Positions 1 through 7,071 of a stretch of 64,000 bases of DNA are shown here, piece by piece. Positions within the stretch are counted from its first letter, which is position 1; each line of letters opens with the position of its first letter. The notes below the pieces were generated by a model, which ran no database searches, was not told the DNA's origin, and saw nothing but the letters and a program-made list of their open reading frames with translations. Source of the DNA: Leucobacter sp. OH1287 (GTDB lineage: Bacteria; Actinomycetota; Actinomycetes; Actinomycetales; Microbacteriaceae); NCBI RefSeq assembly GCF_003859945.1, contig NZ_RQYM01000005.1:1-64000 (forward strand). Direction: 5' to 3'. A program made the position numbers and the translations under genes.

Positions 1-123
1 GTTGAGTCGCCGGAACTTTAACCCCTCTACAGGGCATGGAAACACTGGGAAGCAGCGGAAGAAATGCCACACAATCTGTCCACTTACCCTAGAGCTAACA
101 GGCCATCTCACCCAGCCGACACG

Positions 124-158
124 AAAACGGGGACCACGCTAGCGCGATCCCCGTTTTT
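124..158. terminator. Bidirectional hairpin terminator downstream of rpmE2
   Basis: Ten-base arms AAAACGGGGA (124-133) and TCCCCGTTTT (148-157) form a G+C-capped stem with A and T tracts on either side, so it can stop transcription from both strands. It lies just past the L31 gene on the minus strand. Bases 1-123 before it show no gene I can support. Confidence 0.75.
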
Positions 159-176
159 AAGTTGTTCGGCAGGTGT

Positions 177-425
177 TTACTGACCGAAACCAGCGAAGCG
201 CTGGTTGAACTTCTCAACACGACCAGCTGAGTCGAGAATACGCTGCTTACCGGTGTAGAACGGGTGTGAAGCGCTTGAGATTTCAACGTCGATCAGCGGG
301 TAGGTGACACCGTCAAGCTCAATGGTCTTGTCGCTTGTCATTGTTGAACGGGTCAGGAATGTCTCACCTGAAGCGAGGTCGCGGAATACGATCGCCTGGT
401 AATCCGGGTGGATATCAGTCTGCAT
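177..425 (-). CDS. rpmE2: 50S ribosomal protein L31 type B
   Basis: An 82-residue protein of the large ribosomal subunit. It opens [10 protein letters not shown] and contains the L31 elements around [12 protein letters not shown]. It lacks the CxxC zinc-binding cysteines of the C+ form, which marks it as the zinc-free paralogue; in many bacteria this form is expressed under zinc limitation (family knowledge). The frame stays open upstream, but ATG at 425 is chosen because it has AAGGATTATT in front and starts the family-typical sequence. I see no convincing Zur box. A small inverted repeat (ATTGG-N6-CCAAT, 447-462) lies just upstream of the Shine-Dalgarno. It is a monocistronic gene followed by a strong terminator. 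Confidence 0.93.
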   Translation of the reverse strand: MQTDIHPDYQAIVFRDLASGETFLTRSTMTSDKTIELDGVTYPLIDVEISSASHPFYTGKQRILDSAGRVEKFNQRFAGFGQ

Positions 426-555
426 AATAATCCTTATAAGTTGTGAATTGGTTTTTGCCAATGCCTAAGTCTTGCGAATACTCGCACAAACATCAACTCT
501 AGCAGAACAACACGATAAATTGCTAACCAAACAGCCAGTGTGTTTTAATCCGCGC

Positions 556-595
556 GAGCGAAAGCTCATCCGCCTAAGCGAAAGCCCATCTGCTA
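556..595 (-). repeat. Imperfect 20-bp tandem repeat at the 3' end of the ABC permease gene
   Basis: Two adjacent 20-base units (556-575 and 576-595) agree at 15 of 20 positions. Read on the minus strand each unit begins with TAG, and the first of these is the stop codon of the permease gene. The remaining gap from 426 to 555 shows nothing else I can assign except the likely rpmE2 promoter region. Confidence 0.55.
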
Positions 596-2194
596 CTTAC
601 TAATGTGCTGCAAAACCGCCAGCTGTCTCGCCTCGTAGATCTTCGCACTAAAGTGCACTGCGCAAAGGCAGCTGAGCACCGCAACCACCACGCTGTAAGC
701 GCAGCCGCCGACAATCAGCGCGAGGTTCCCCGCAGACACGAGAATCAGCAGCGCTGCGGGCAGCATCACAAGCGGCATCACAATAATCGTGATCAGCATC
801 ACAATCAGGCTGTGAATACCGCCGCTGCTCCCCTTCCCAAACGGGCTATCGTCAATGCTCGGGGCGGATCCCGGAAAGATCGGGCTGAAGAACAGTCCAA
901 GCGCGAGACCAACGGCGACGAAGGACACTATCACAATCAGCGCCGGCACAAAGTGTGCCCACTGCTGTGTCACCGCAGCGATAATCAGTGTCGCCAGCGC
1001 TGCCATCGGCAGATAGAGTGTGAGCAGAGCGAGCAGCCTACCCTGACGGTCAGTTTTGCCTTTGACACCGACAGCAATATCATACGTCAGACTCTCGCCG
1101 TCATAGGCGAACTCGAGCAGCCCTACACTGGTGACGGTCAGCACCATCAGCAGCGGGAGATAGACAAAGAAATCGTTTGCCGGAAAGATCCCGAGGAAAT
1201 AGTAGAAAAGCCCGAGAGCTACCGGCAGTAGGAATGTCACAATAGCGTTTAGTCGCTGCCGGTTATCTCGCAGCTGATAGATCAGTTTCCGCGTCGCAAT
1301 TGCCCCCACCGGTGTTAGCGGGAAGATCCGCTGCACAAAACTATCGTGTTTTATATCCTTGCTGGCGGCGGTGAGGCGTGGTGAGGTGAGTCTGCTCGCC
1401 ACTCCCCTCGACCACAGCACGTAGGCGCCGACAATGTAGAGCCCGCTAAGCAGCAGGTGCAGCACGGCCAGTGTGAAATTACCCTCGGCAACCTGCATCA
1501 CGAACGCGAACGGCGAGGCAAACGGGATCCACTGCACATAGCCAGCGGCGCTGTGCACAGCGTTCACTAGCCCCTCCGGGTCGTCCGCAAAGTTAAACAC
1601 AGCGTCAGCGATAAGCTTGCTGACAAACCCCACGATCAGTCCGCCGAAGCTGAGAGTGACCATCAAAACCAGCGTAATCAGCTCTTTTTTACCGCGGTCA
1701 ACGTTACCGCCGTTGAGCGCGTCAGCGACCAGCCGTGACAAAAGCACCCAGAGCAGCAGCGCAATCGGTGTCGCGATCACCGCGGCAATCAGGGTGATCA
1801 CGGAGTGGCTCCAGATGATCCAGGTTGTGACGAGGGTTAGCGCGATGGTTATCCCGGTGACACTGCAAATGTTGGCGAGCAGGATCCCCGTGCTGAGCTG
1901 CCTCCTGGTGAGCGGCAGCAGCGCGAAACGTTCCGGTTCAATCGCCGAGTCGATGCCCTTAACCAGCCCGACAATAATCCAGATAATACCGATCACAGCC
2001 GCGGCAAACACGGTGATGCTCGCTGACAGCTGCAGGTCAGCGGTGATCCGCAAACCAATTGCCGCTAAAAAGAAGCTGACGATAATAAACAGCCCGTAGA
2101 GGGCGCCGAAAACGGTTCCGACAATCGCCCAGACGTTGCCGCGCAGCCGGTTAAAGAGCAGCCGCCAGCTCAGTTTCGTGATTATCCAAGCCAT
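593..2194 (-). CDS. ABC-2 type transporter, large polytopic permease
   Basis: A 533-residue integral membrane protein with about a dozen hydrophobic segments separated by short charged loops. A central Lys/Arg-rich stretch (around residues 275-315) is probably cytoplasmic. It is the membrane partner of the ATPase encoded immediately upstream: its ATG lies inside the last codons of that gene (overlap 13 bp), so the two are translationally coupled. The protein resembles the permeases of actinobacterial ABC exporters, but the substrate cannot be read from the sequence. The last codons fall in a 20-bp tandem repeat. I am confident it is a membrane transporter subunit, not of what it exports. Confidence 0.85.
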   Translation of the reverse strand: MAWIITKLSWRLLFNRLRGNVWAIVGTVFGALYGLFIIVSFFLAAIGLRITADLQLSASITVFAAAVIGIIWIIVGLVKGIDSAIEPERFALLPLTRRQLSTGILLANICSVTGITIALTLVTTWIIWSHSVITLIAAVIATPIALLLWVLLSRLVADALNGGNVDRGKKELITLVLMVTLSFGGLIVGFVSKLIADAVFNFADDPEGLVNAVHSAAGYVQWIPFASPFAFVMQVAEGNFTLAVLHLLLSGLYIVGAYVLWSRGVASRLTSPRLTAASKDIKHDSFVQRIFPLTPVGAIATRKLIYQLRDNRQRLNAIVTFLLPVALGLFYYFLGIFPANDFFVYLPLLMVLTVTSVGLLEFAYDGESLTYDIAVGVKGKTDRQGRLLALLTLYLPMAALATLIIAAVTQQWAHFVPALIVIVSFVAVGLALGLFFSPIFPGSAPSIDDSPFGKGSSGGIHSLIVMLITIIVMPLVMLPAALLILVSAGNLALIVGGCAYSVVVAVLSCLCAVHFSAKIYEARQLAVLQHISK

Positions 2195-2934
2195 GACAGT
2201 TCATCACCAACCTGTGTAGCGCCGCCAACCAGCTCAACAAAACGGTTCTGCAGGCTGATACCGCCGCTCACCTCGGCAACCGAGCCCTGCGCGATAATCG
2301 TGCCCTGGTGAACAATCGCAACGCTGTCGCACAGTTTCTCAACCAGCTCCATGACGTGGCTGGAGAGCACAACGGTTCCGCCGCGCACAACCACCTGGCG
2401 CAGAATCCCGCGAATCGTCTCGGAGGAGACAGGATCCACCGCCTCAAACGGTTCATCGAGAATAATCAGTTTCGGATTGTGGATCAGGGCCGCTGCCAGC
2501 TGAATCTTCTTCTTCATACCGGCGCTGTAGTCGGTGATCAGCTTGTTGCGTGCCTCCGTTAGCCCGAGCAGGTTCAGCAGTGAATCGCTGCGTTCCTGTA
2601 CCTCGTGAAGCGGCAGACCGCGCAGCTGTCCAGTGTACCTGAGCAGTTCCGCGCCAGTCAATCGGTCGAAGGTGCGGATGCCGTCGGGCAGCACCCCGAT
2701 TAGAGCCTTGATGGTGAGTGGATCCGGCCAGACACTGTGCCCGAGCACCGAGATCTCGCCCGCCGTTGGCTGTAGAAGCCCCGTGATCATCGACAGTGCG
2801 GTGGTTTTACCGGCACCGTTCGGGCCAACAACGCCAAACATGCTCCCCTGCGGCACCCGCAGATTAAAGTTGTGAACGGCAGCTTTCTGACCGAATAGCT
2901 TTTGCAGCTGGTTGGTTTCAATCGCGATTGACAT
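2182..2934 (-). CDS. ABC transporter ATP-binding protein (exporter type)
   Basis: A 250-residue nucleotide-binding domain. Walker A GPNGAGKT is at residues 37-44, a signature region YSAGMKKKIQLA at about 137, and Walker B LIILDEPFEAVD at about 160. The ABC signature is degenerate (YSAGM rather than LSGGQ), which is common in ABC-2 exporter ATPases. The frame extends seven codons further upstream, but those encode the Shine-Dalgarno GAGGGGGGA, so ATG at 2934 is the start. It overlaps the permease gene downstream and is 33 bp from the lone ATPase gene upstream, suggesting one transcript. Confidence 0.9.
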   Translation of the reverse strand: MSIAIETNQLQKLFGQKAAVHNFNLRVPQGSMFGVVGPNGAGKTTALSMITGLLQPTAGEISVLGHSVWPDPLTIKALIGVLPDGIRTFDRLTGAELLRYTGQLRGLPLHEVQERSDSLLNLLGLTEARNKLITDYSAGMKKKIQLAAALIHNPKLIILDEPFEAVDPVSSETIRGILRQVVVRGGTVVLSSHVMELVEKLCDSVAIVHQGTIIAQGSVAEVSGGISLQNRFVELVGGATQVGDELSWLG

Positions 2935-2967
2935 ACTTGATCCCCCCTCTATCAAGTGTAAATAGGG

Positions 2968-3753
2968 CTAGATTGCTGAGGCGCTAAACCTGCCATTGAG
3001 CTGGTGCACCCCGAGACGCACGCCAAATAGATTGCTTAAGTTTTCACCGGTCACAACCTCGTTAATCGACCCCTGCGCGAGCACACTGCCGTCCTTATTG
3101 AGCAGCAGCGCGTGCGTAAACCCTGGCGGAATCTCCTCAACGTGGTGTGTCACCATCACCATCGCTGGTGAGAACGGTGACGAAGCAAACCCGGAGAGGG
3201 TTTTAACGAGCTCCTCACGCCCGCCCAGGTCGATGCTCGCTGCGGGTTCATCAAGCAGCAGCAGCTCGGGATCCGTCATCACTGCTCTTGCGATCAGGGT
3301 GCGTTTCTTCTCCCCGTCGCTGAGCGTGCCGAAACTGCGCTCTGCGAGAGAGTCAACACCCCACTCGCTCATAACCCGCAGTGCCCGTTTTTCGTCGAGC
3401 TCGTCATAGTACTCGTTCCAACGACCGGAGACACCGTAGGCCGCGGTCATCACAACGTTAAGTGCCTTCTCCCCCGCCGGGATCCGCCTCGCTGACTCGC
3501 TTGTCACAACCCCGATGCTCGGGCGGAGCTCATTAATGTCGACTCGCCCGAGGCGTTTGCCGAGCAGCTCAACCGTTCCTGAGGACGGGTAGTCAAGCAG
3601 CGCCAGCATCTTCAAGATGGTTGACTTACCAGCACCGTTTGGGCCGATAATAATCCACCGATCAGAGCTATCAACTTCCCAGTTGAGGTTCGAGATAATT
3701 GTGCGACCTGCGCGCACGTAGTTCACATCACTGCACTTAATCACCTTGACCAT
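2968..3753 (-). CDS. ABC ATP-binding protein, ModF-like, no adjacent dedicated permease
   Basis: A 261-residue ATPase with Walker A GPNGAGKS (37-44), signature LSDGEKKRTLIARA (about 143) and Walker B LLLLDEPAASID (about 165), followed by the switch histidine in VMVTHHVEEIPPGF. The VEEIPPGFTHALLL context is typical of the ModF-like ATPases beside serB in Actinobacteria (family knowledge). It is followed on the same strand by an ATPase-permease pair, but that pair already has its own ATPase, so this protein may serve another membrane partner or none. It is divergent from serB with 72 bp between starts. Confidence 0.85.
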   Translation of the reverse strand: MVKVIKCSDVNYVRAGRTIISNLNWEVDSSDRWIIIGPNGAGKSTILKMLALLDYPSSGTVELLGKRLGRVDINELRPSIGVVTSESARRIPAGEKALNVVMTAAYGVSGRWNEYYDELDEKRALRVMSEWGVDSLAERSFGTLSDGEKKRTLIARAVMTDPELLLLDEPAASIDLGGREELVKTLSGFASSPFSPAMVMVTHHVEEIPPGFTHALLLNKDGSVLAQGSINEVVTGENLSNLFGVRLGVHQLNGRFSASAI

Positions 3754-3811
3754 GCAATTTAATTTACTTGATAGCGCTGGAAAACAACAGAAGCCCCGCC
3801 AATAAACGGGT

Positions 3812-3826
3812 TATTATGGTTTACTA
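3812..3826 (+). promoter_or_regulatory. Probable leaderless promoter of serB (-10 element)
   Basis: TATTAT at 3812-3817 is followed after exactly 8 bases by the serB ATG, and no Shine-Dalgarno precedes that ATG. With this spacing transcription should begin at or next to the A of the start codon, giving a leaderless mRNA, which is common in Actinobacteria. No good -35 is visible. Confidence 0.5.
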
Positions 3827-4464
3827 TGACTGCGATTAAATCACTTGTTGTGCTTGACTGTGACTCAACAACCATTGCCGAAGAGGTTATTGAACTGATC
3901 GCCGACGCGGCGGGAACACGTGAGGAGGTTGCGCGGATCACCACACTGGCGATGGAGGGACGCTACGATTTCGCGGAGAGCCTCAACGCACGGGTTGCAA
4001 CGCTTGCGGGGGTTAGTGACAGTGTGTTCCAGCGGGTTGCCTCCGCTATTACTCTCAACCCCGGTTTTGCAGAGCTGGTGGACGCTGTAAAAGCGCGCGA
4101 CGGTAAGATCGGCGTTGTCTCCGGCGGCTTTATGGAGGTTTTGGATCTTTTCCTCCCCGGGACAGGTGTTGATGTTTGGCACGCAAACACCCTGGAGATC
4201 GAAGGCAACAGTCTCACCGGCAGGGTTGTGGGAGAGATTGTCGATGCCGCAGCAAAGGCTAAATACTTGCGTGCCTGGGGTGAGCAGTTTGGGATCCCGC
4301 CAGAGCACACAATCGCGATCGGCGACGGCGCAAACGATCTGGAGATGATGCGGGCCGCGCGCTTCGCGGTCGGTTTTCGGCCTAAGCCGATTGTTCGCGA
4401 GGCCGCTGACCTGGTTGCGGAGCACTCTCTCGCGGAGGCTATCAGCCTGCTCGACAAGCTCTAG
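3826..4464 (+). CDS. serB: Phosphoserine phosphatase
   Basis: A 212-residue HAD-superfamily enzyme removing phosphate from L-phosphoserine in the last step of serine synthesis. The nucleophile motif DCDST is at residues 11-15, the second motif lies in VVSGGF (about 95), and GDGANDLEM (about 166) binds magnesium. No N-terminal ACT domain is present, so this is the short form. It stands alone on the plus strand and ends in a shared terminator with fabG. ATG at 3826 is the only start that keeps the beta-1 strand before DCDST. Confidence 0.92.
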   Translation: MTAIKSLVVLDCDSTTIAEEVIELIADAAGTREEVARITTLAMEGRYDFAESLNARVATLAGVSDSVFQRVASAITLNPGFAELVDAVKARDGKIGVVSGGFMEVLDLFLPGTGVDVWHANTLEIEGNSLTGRVVGEIVDAAAKAKYLRAWGEQFGIPPEHTIAIGDGANDLEMMRAARFAVGFRPKPIVREAADLVAEHSLAEAISLLDKL

Positions 4465-4545
4465 GCCAAGCTCAATTCTCGACTGCGCAAGGCCACTCTG
4501 GCCTCCGCAGACGCTGGCGGAAAGCGCTCGGCGGCGTGTGCAGCA

Positions 4546-4582
4546 AAAACGGCCCAGACCGCTTAAACAGTCCGGGCCGTTT
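4546..4582. terminator. Bidirectional terminator between serB and fabG
   Basis: AAAACGGCCC (4546-4555) and GGGCCGTTT (4574-4582) form a G+C-rich stem with A/T flanks between two convergent genes. The other bases between 4465 and 4608 hold no gene. Confidence 0.75.
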
Positions 4583-4608
4583 GTCAGCTCTTGGCTGCTA
4601 ACTGCGCC

Positions 4609-5325
4609 CTAGTGGCCCATGCCGAGGCCACCGTCAACCGGGATCACCGCGCCGGAAATGTACGAGGCATCATCGCTTGCGAGCCAGGCAACAGTTGCGG
4701 CAATATCTGAAACACTGCCGAACTTGCCCGCTGGGATACTCGCTAGATACTGCTTCTGCTGCTCCTCCGGGAGCACCGCGGTCATATCGGTTTCAATAAA
4801 ACCAGGCGCAACCACATTGGCGGTGATGTTCCTGCCGCCCAGCTCACGAGTGAGAGAACGCGCAAAACCAACGAGCGCCGCCTTAGATGACGCGTAGTTG
4901 ATCTGGCCGGGTGACCCGTACAGGCCGACAACGCTGGAGATCAGAATAACGCGGCCGAAGCGCGCCTTCAAAAGACCCTTGGTTGCGCGCTTCACAACGC
5001 GGAAGGTGCCTGTCAGGTTGGTGTCAATAACCTCGGCGAAATCCTCCTCGGTCATGCGCAGCAGCAGCGTGTCCCTGGTGATGCCGGCGTTAGCCACAAC
5101 AACCTCAACGTTGCCGAGCTGCTGCTCAACCTCGGTGAATGCCGCGTCAATGCTCGCGCTGTCGGTAACGTCTGCGTGTACGGTCAGAGCGCCCTTGGGT
5201 CCTTCACCGGAGCGCGCGGTAACAGCGACACGGTGACCCGCCGCGATCAGGTGCTCAGCAATGGCACGGCCAATACCGCGGTTTCCGCCGGTGACTAGCA
5301 CGGTGCGCGGGGTGAATTCGGTCAT
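4609..5325 (-). CDS. fabG: 3-oxoacyl-[ACP] reductase, short-chain dehydrogenase
   Basis: A 238-residue short-chain dehydrogenase. The NADP-binding VTGGNRGIGR is at residues 11-20, NAG at 79-81, catalytic serine in ISS at about 131, and Tyr144/Lys148 in YASSK. It ends in the usual ISGAVIPVDGGLGMGH tail, typical of FabG in actinobacterial fatty-acid synthesis. ATG at 5325 is preceded by AAAGGAGC, a strong ribosome site. It stands alone on the minus strand. Other reductases share this fold, so the exact substrate is inferred from the C-terminal match and the actinobacterial gene neighbourhood. Confidence 0.85.
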   Translation of the reverse strand: MTEFTPRTVLVTGGNRGIGRAIAEHLIAAGHRVAVTARSGEGPKGALTVHADVTDSASIDAAFTEVEQQLGNVEVVVANAGITRDTLLLRMTEEDFAEVIDTNLTGTFRVVKRATKGLLKARFGRVILISSVVGLYGSPGQINYASSKAALVGFARSLTRELGGRNITANVVAPGFIETDMTAVLPEEQQKQYLASIPAGKFGSVSDIAATVAWLASDDASYISGAVIPVDGGLGMGH

Positions 5326-5529
5326 ATCTGCTCCTTTGATCTGTTGAGCTGGTATTGCAGCTAAAGCGGCTTAGGTTACCCGCCTATCCTACCGTTTAAC
5401 CCTCTGACACAGCTATTAGCGCGCAGCAGCCAACCGCGATACGCGAGTCTAAACAGCAAGTCAGCGGCTCTGGGTTTTCAGGGTGCGGCTCTCAGCGCGG
5501 GCGCGGTAGACTAGCTGTGGAGGTTATCG

Positions 5530-5883
5530 GTGGCAGAAGCGTACGACATCACAAGCGCGGGGATTAACCCGGCTGAGGATCGCGCCTACCGCTTTCGCAG
5601 CTACGTAATCGCGATGTCAATGCGTGTTCTCTGCCTGCTCTCGCTGATCTGGGTGCGCGGCTGGTGGATGCTGATCCCGGTTATCGGCACTGTAGTGCTC
5701 CCCTATTTTGCGGTGATGGTCGCAAACGCTGTTGCTCCAAGCCACACAACCTCCAGACCCGACGAGGTAACCCCGCTCTCACTAACCGAAGCGGAGAAAC
5801 CGGAACCGCAGGCCGCCCCGATTATCGTTATTGATGCACCGGCGGATCGCAGCCAGAGGGGTGAACGGATCCACGATGATTAA
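5530..5883 (+). CDS. DUF3099 family membrane protein
   Basis: A 117-residue protein with two hydrophobic segments (about residues 27-43 and 47-66) and a polar C-terminal tail. The arrangement, with the SYVIAMSMRVLC start of the first helix, matches the DUF3099 proteins of Actinobacteria, whose function is not known. The GTG start has GGAGG close upstream. It begins a tight operon with the next two genes: its TAA overlaps the ATG of the next gene as ATGATTAA. The 204 bp before it separate it from the divergent fabG and hold both promoters; I cannot place them firmly. Confidence 0.75.
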   Translation: MAEAYDITSAGINPAEDRAYRFRSYVIAMSMRVLCLLSLIWVRGWWMLIPVIGTVVLPYFAVMVANAVAPSHTTSRPDEVTPLSLTEAEKPEPQAAPIIVIDAPADRSQRGERIHDD

Positions 5884-6097
5884 CCTGCTCGCGGGCGAGA
5901 TGCCGCACCGTTTCACCTGCTCGGCAGCTGGCTGCACAGCCGAGGCAACCGTTGCGCTGCGCTGGCAGAACCCCAAGATTCATCGCGGTGACCGGTACAA
6001 AACCTGGCTGAGTTGCGGGATCCACCGCGACAGCCTCTACAGTTTCCTCGCCGACCGTAATTTTGCGATCTCCGTCATAGGGGTTGATGAGCTGTGA
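5876..6097 (+). CDS. Small conserved Cys/His protein of unknown function
   Basis: A 73-residue soluble protein starting MINLLAGEMPHRF. It contains a Cys-x4-Cys pair (FTCSAAGC) and a later Cys-x2-His (LSCGIH), spaced like a treble-clef or rubredoxin-type metal site. The middle WQNPKIHRGDRYKTW is rich in basic and aromatic residues. It resembles a small hypothetical found before SURF1 in Microbacteriaceae. Start ATG at 5876 overlaps the preceding stop, and its own TGA overlaps the GTG of the SURF1 gene, so all three should be translated together. Metal binding is inference from the residues only. Confidence 0.7.
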   Translation: MINLLAGEMPHRFTCSAAGCTAEATVALRWQNPKIHRGDRYKTWLSCGIHRDSLYSFLADRNFAISVIGVDEL

Positions 6098-6993
6098 CGC
6101 GCCAGGAAAACGACTATCAGGGTTGGCGCTTCCTCTACTCTAGGCGCTGGCTCGGCTACTACGCGATGCTGCTGATCTTCGCGATCGGCTGTGTGCTGCT
6201 GTCAAACTGGCAGTTCAGTCGCCGCGAGGAGGCGCGCGCTGAGATCGCGAGAATCGCCACCAACTACGATCGCGAGCCGCAGCCGCTGACGGAAATAGTT
6301 ACCGATCACGAGCGTTTTGATGAGGACGCGCAAAAGTGGCTGCCGGCTTACGCAACCGGCCACTACACGGGCGAGGCGGTGCTGGTTAGAAACCGTCCCG
6401 GGGCAAGCGGCACCGGATCCGACCTGCTGCAGGCGTTTCAAATAACCAATGGGCCGGTTATTTTTGTGGATCGCGGCTGGGTCGACTACGGGGCTGGTGA
6501 CAGCGCCGGTGACGCCGCCGCCCTCGACAGTGAGCTGGCGAAACAGCCGCTTGCTAAAACCGACACCCAGGTGACCGTCACCGTGCGCCTGCGCGCTAGC
6601 GAGCCGATTGTTGCGGGCAGGGAGTCCACAAAACACACCGCGGGCAGCATCCACGTCCCGGAGTTGAAAAAACTCGCCGGGCTAAAAGACAGCACCGAGC
6701 TGATTACCGCGAGCTACGGCATGCTGATCAGTGAGGACCCTGAGATGCCGCACGGCGAACTGCCGAAGAAACCAGAAAAGGACGAAGGCCCGCACCTCTC
6801 CTACGCGCTGCAGTGGGTTGTGTTTATTGCGATCGCGCTCGGCGGTGTCGGTTACGCGGCAAAGCAGGAGTTTAGGAACTTTAACCGCGGATCCGCTCAG
6901 GTGAAGCGAATGGACGAGAAACGGGCAGCGAGAAAGGCGCGCCGCAAAGCTAGTGACGCCGAGCTTGAGGATGCCTGGCTGGACGCGAACTAG
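6094..6993 (+). CDS. SURF1-family cytochrome oxidase assembly protein
   Basis: A 299-residue membrane protein with the SURF1 design: one transmembrane helix near the N terminus (about residues 20-40, ending SNWQFSRREE), a long extracytoplasmic domain containing FVDRGWVDYG, and a second helix near 230-252 (LQWVVFIAIALGGVGYA). SURF1 proteins help build or stabilise the haem a site of aa3-type oxidase, which fits ctaA and ctaB a few kilobases away. The C-terminal tail is strongly charged (KRMDEKRAARKARRK). GTG start overlaps the stop of the preceding gene by 4 bp. Confidence 0.85.
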   Translation: MTRQENDYQGWRFLYSRRWLGYYAMLLIFAIGCVLLSNWQFSRREEARAEIARIATNYDREPQPLTEIVTDHERFDEDAQKWLPAYATGHYTGEAVLVRNRPGASGTGSDLLQAFQITNGPVIFVDRGWVDYGAGDSAGDAAALDSELAKQPLAKTDTQVTVTVRLRASEPIVAGRESTKHTAGSIHVPELKKLAGLKDSTELITASYGMLISEDPEMPHGELPKKPEKDEGPHLSYALQWVVFIAIALGGVGYAAKQEFRNFNRGSAQVKRMDEKRAARKARRKASDAELEDAWLDAN

Positions 6994-7001
6994 CCTCTCG
7001 G

Positions 7002-7071
7002 GTGGCGGATCCCGCTAGTCTTCCCCTCCTGCGGTGGATCCTGCTACCGTCTCCCGTGGCGGATCCCGCTA
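7002..7071 (-). repeat. Three-copy 16-bp repeat at the convergent SURF1/ABC-F junction
   Basis: Read on minus, TAGCGGGATCCGCCAC occurs at 7056-7071 and 7002-7017, and a variant TAGCAGGATCCACCGC at 7031-7046. The first unit begins with the stop codon of the ABC-F gene, so each unit restates the TAG. Every unit contains GGATCC. No hairpin terminator with a T run is visible in this junction. Confidence 0.75.

Noticed and set aside
605-1231. A 208-codon frame on plus opposite the ABC permease
   Set aside because: Gln/His/Arg-rich composition is typical of the antisense of a membrane protein gene; no start signals.
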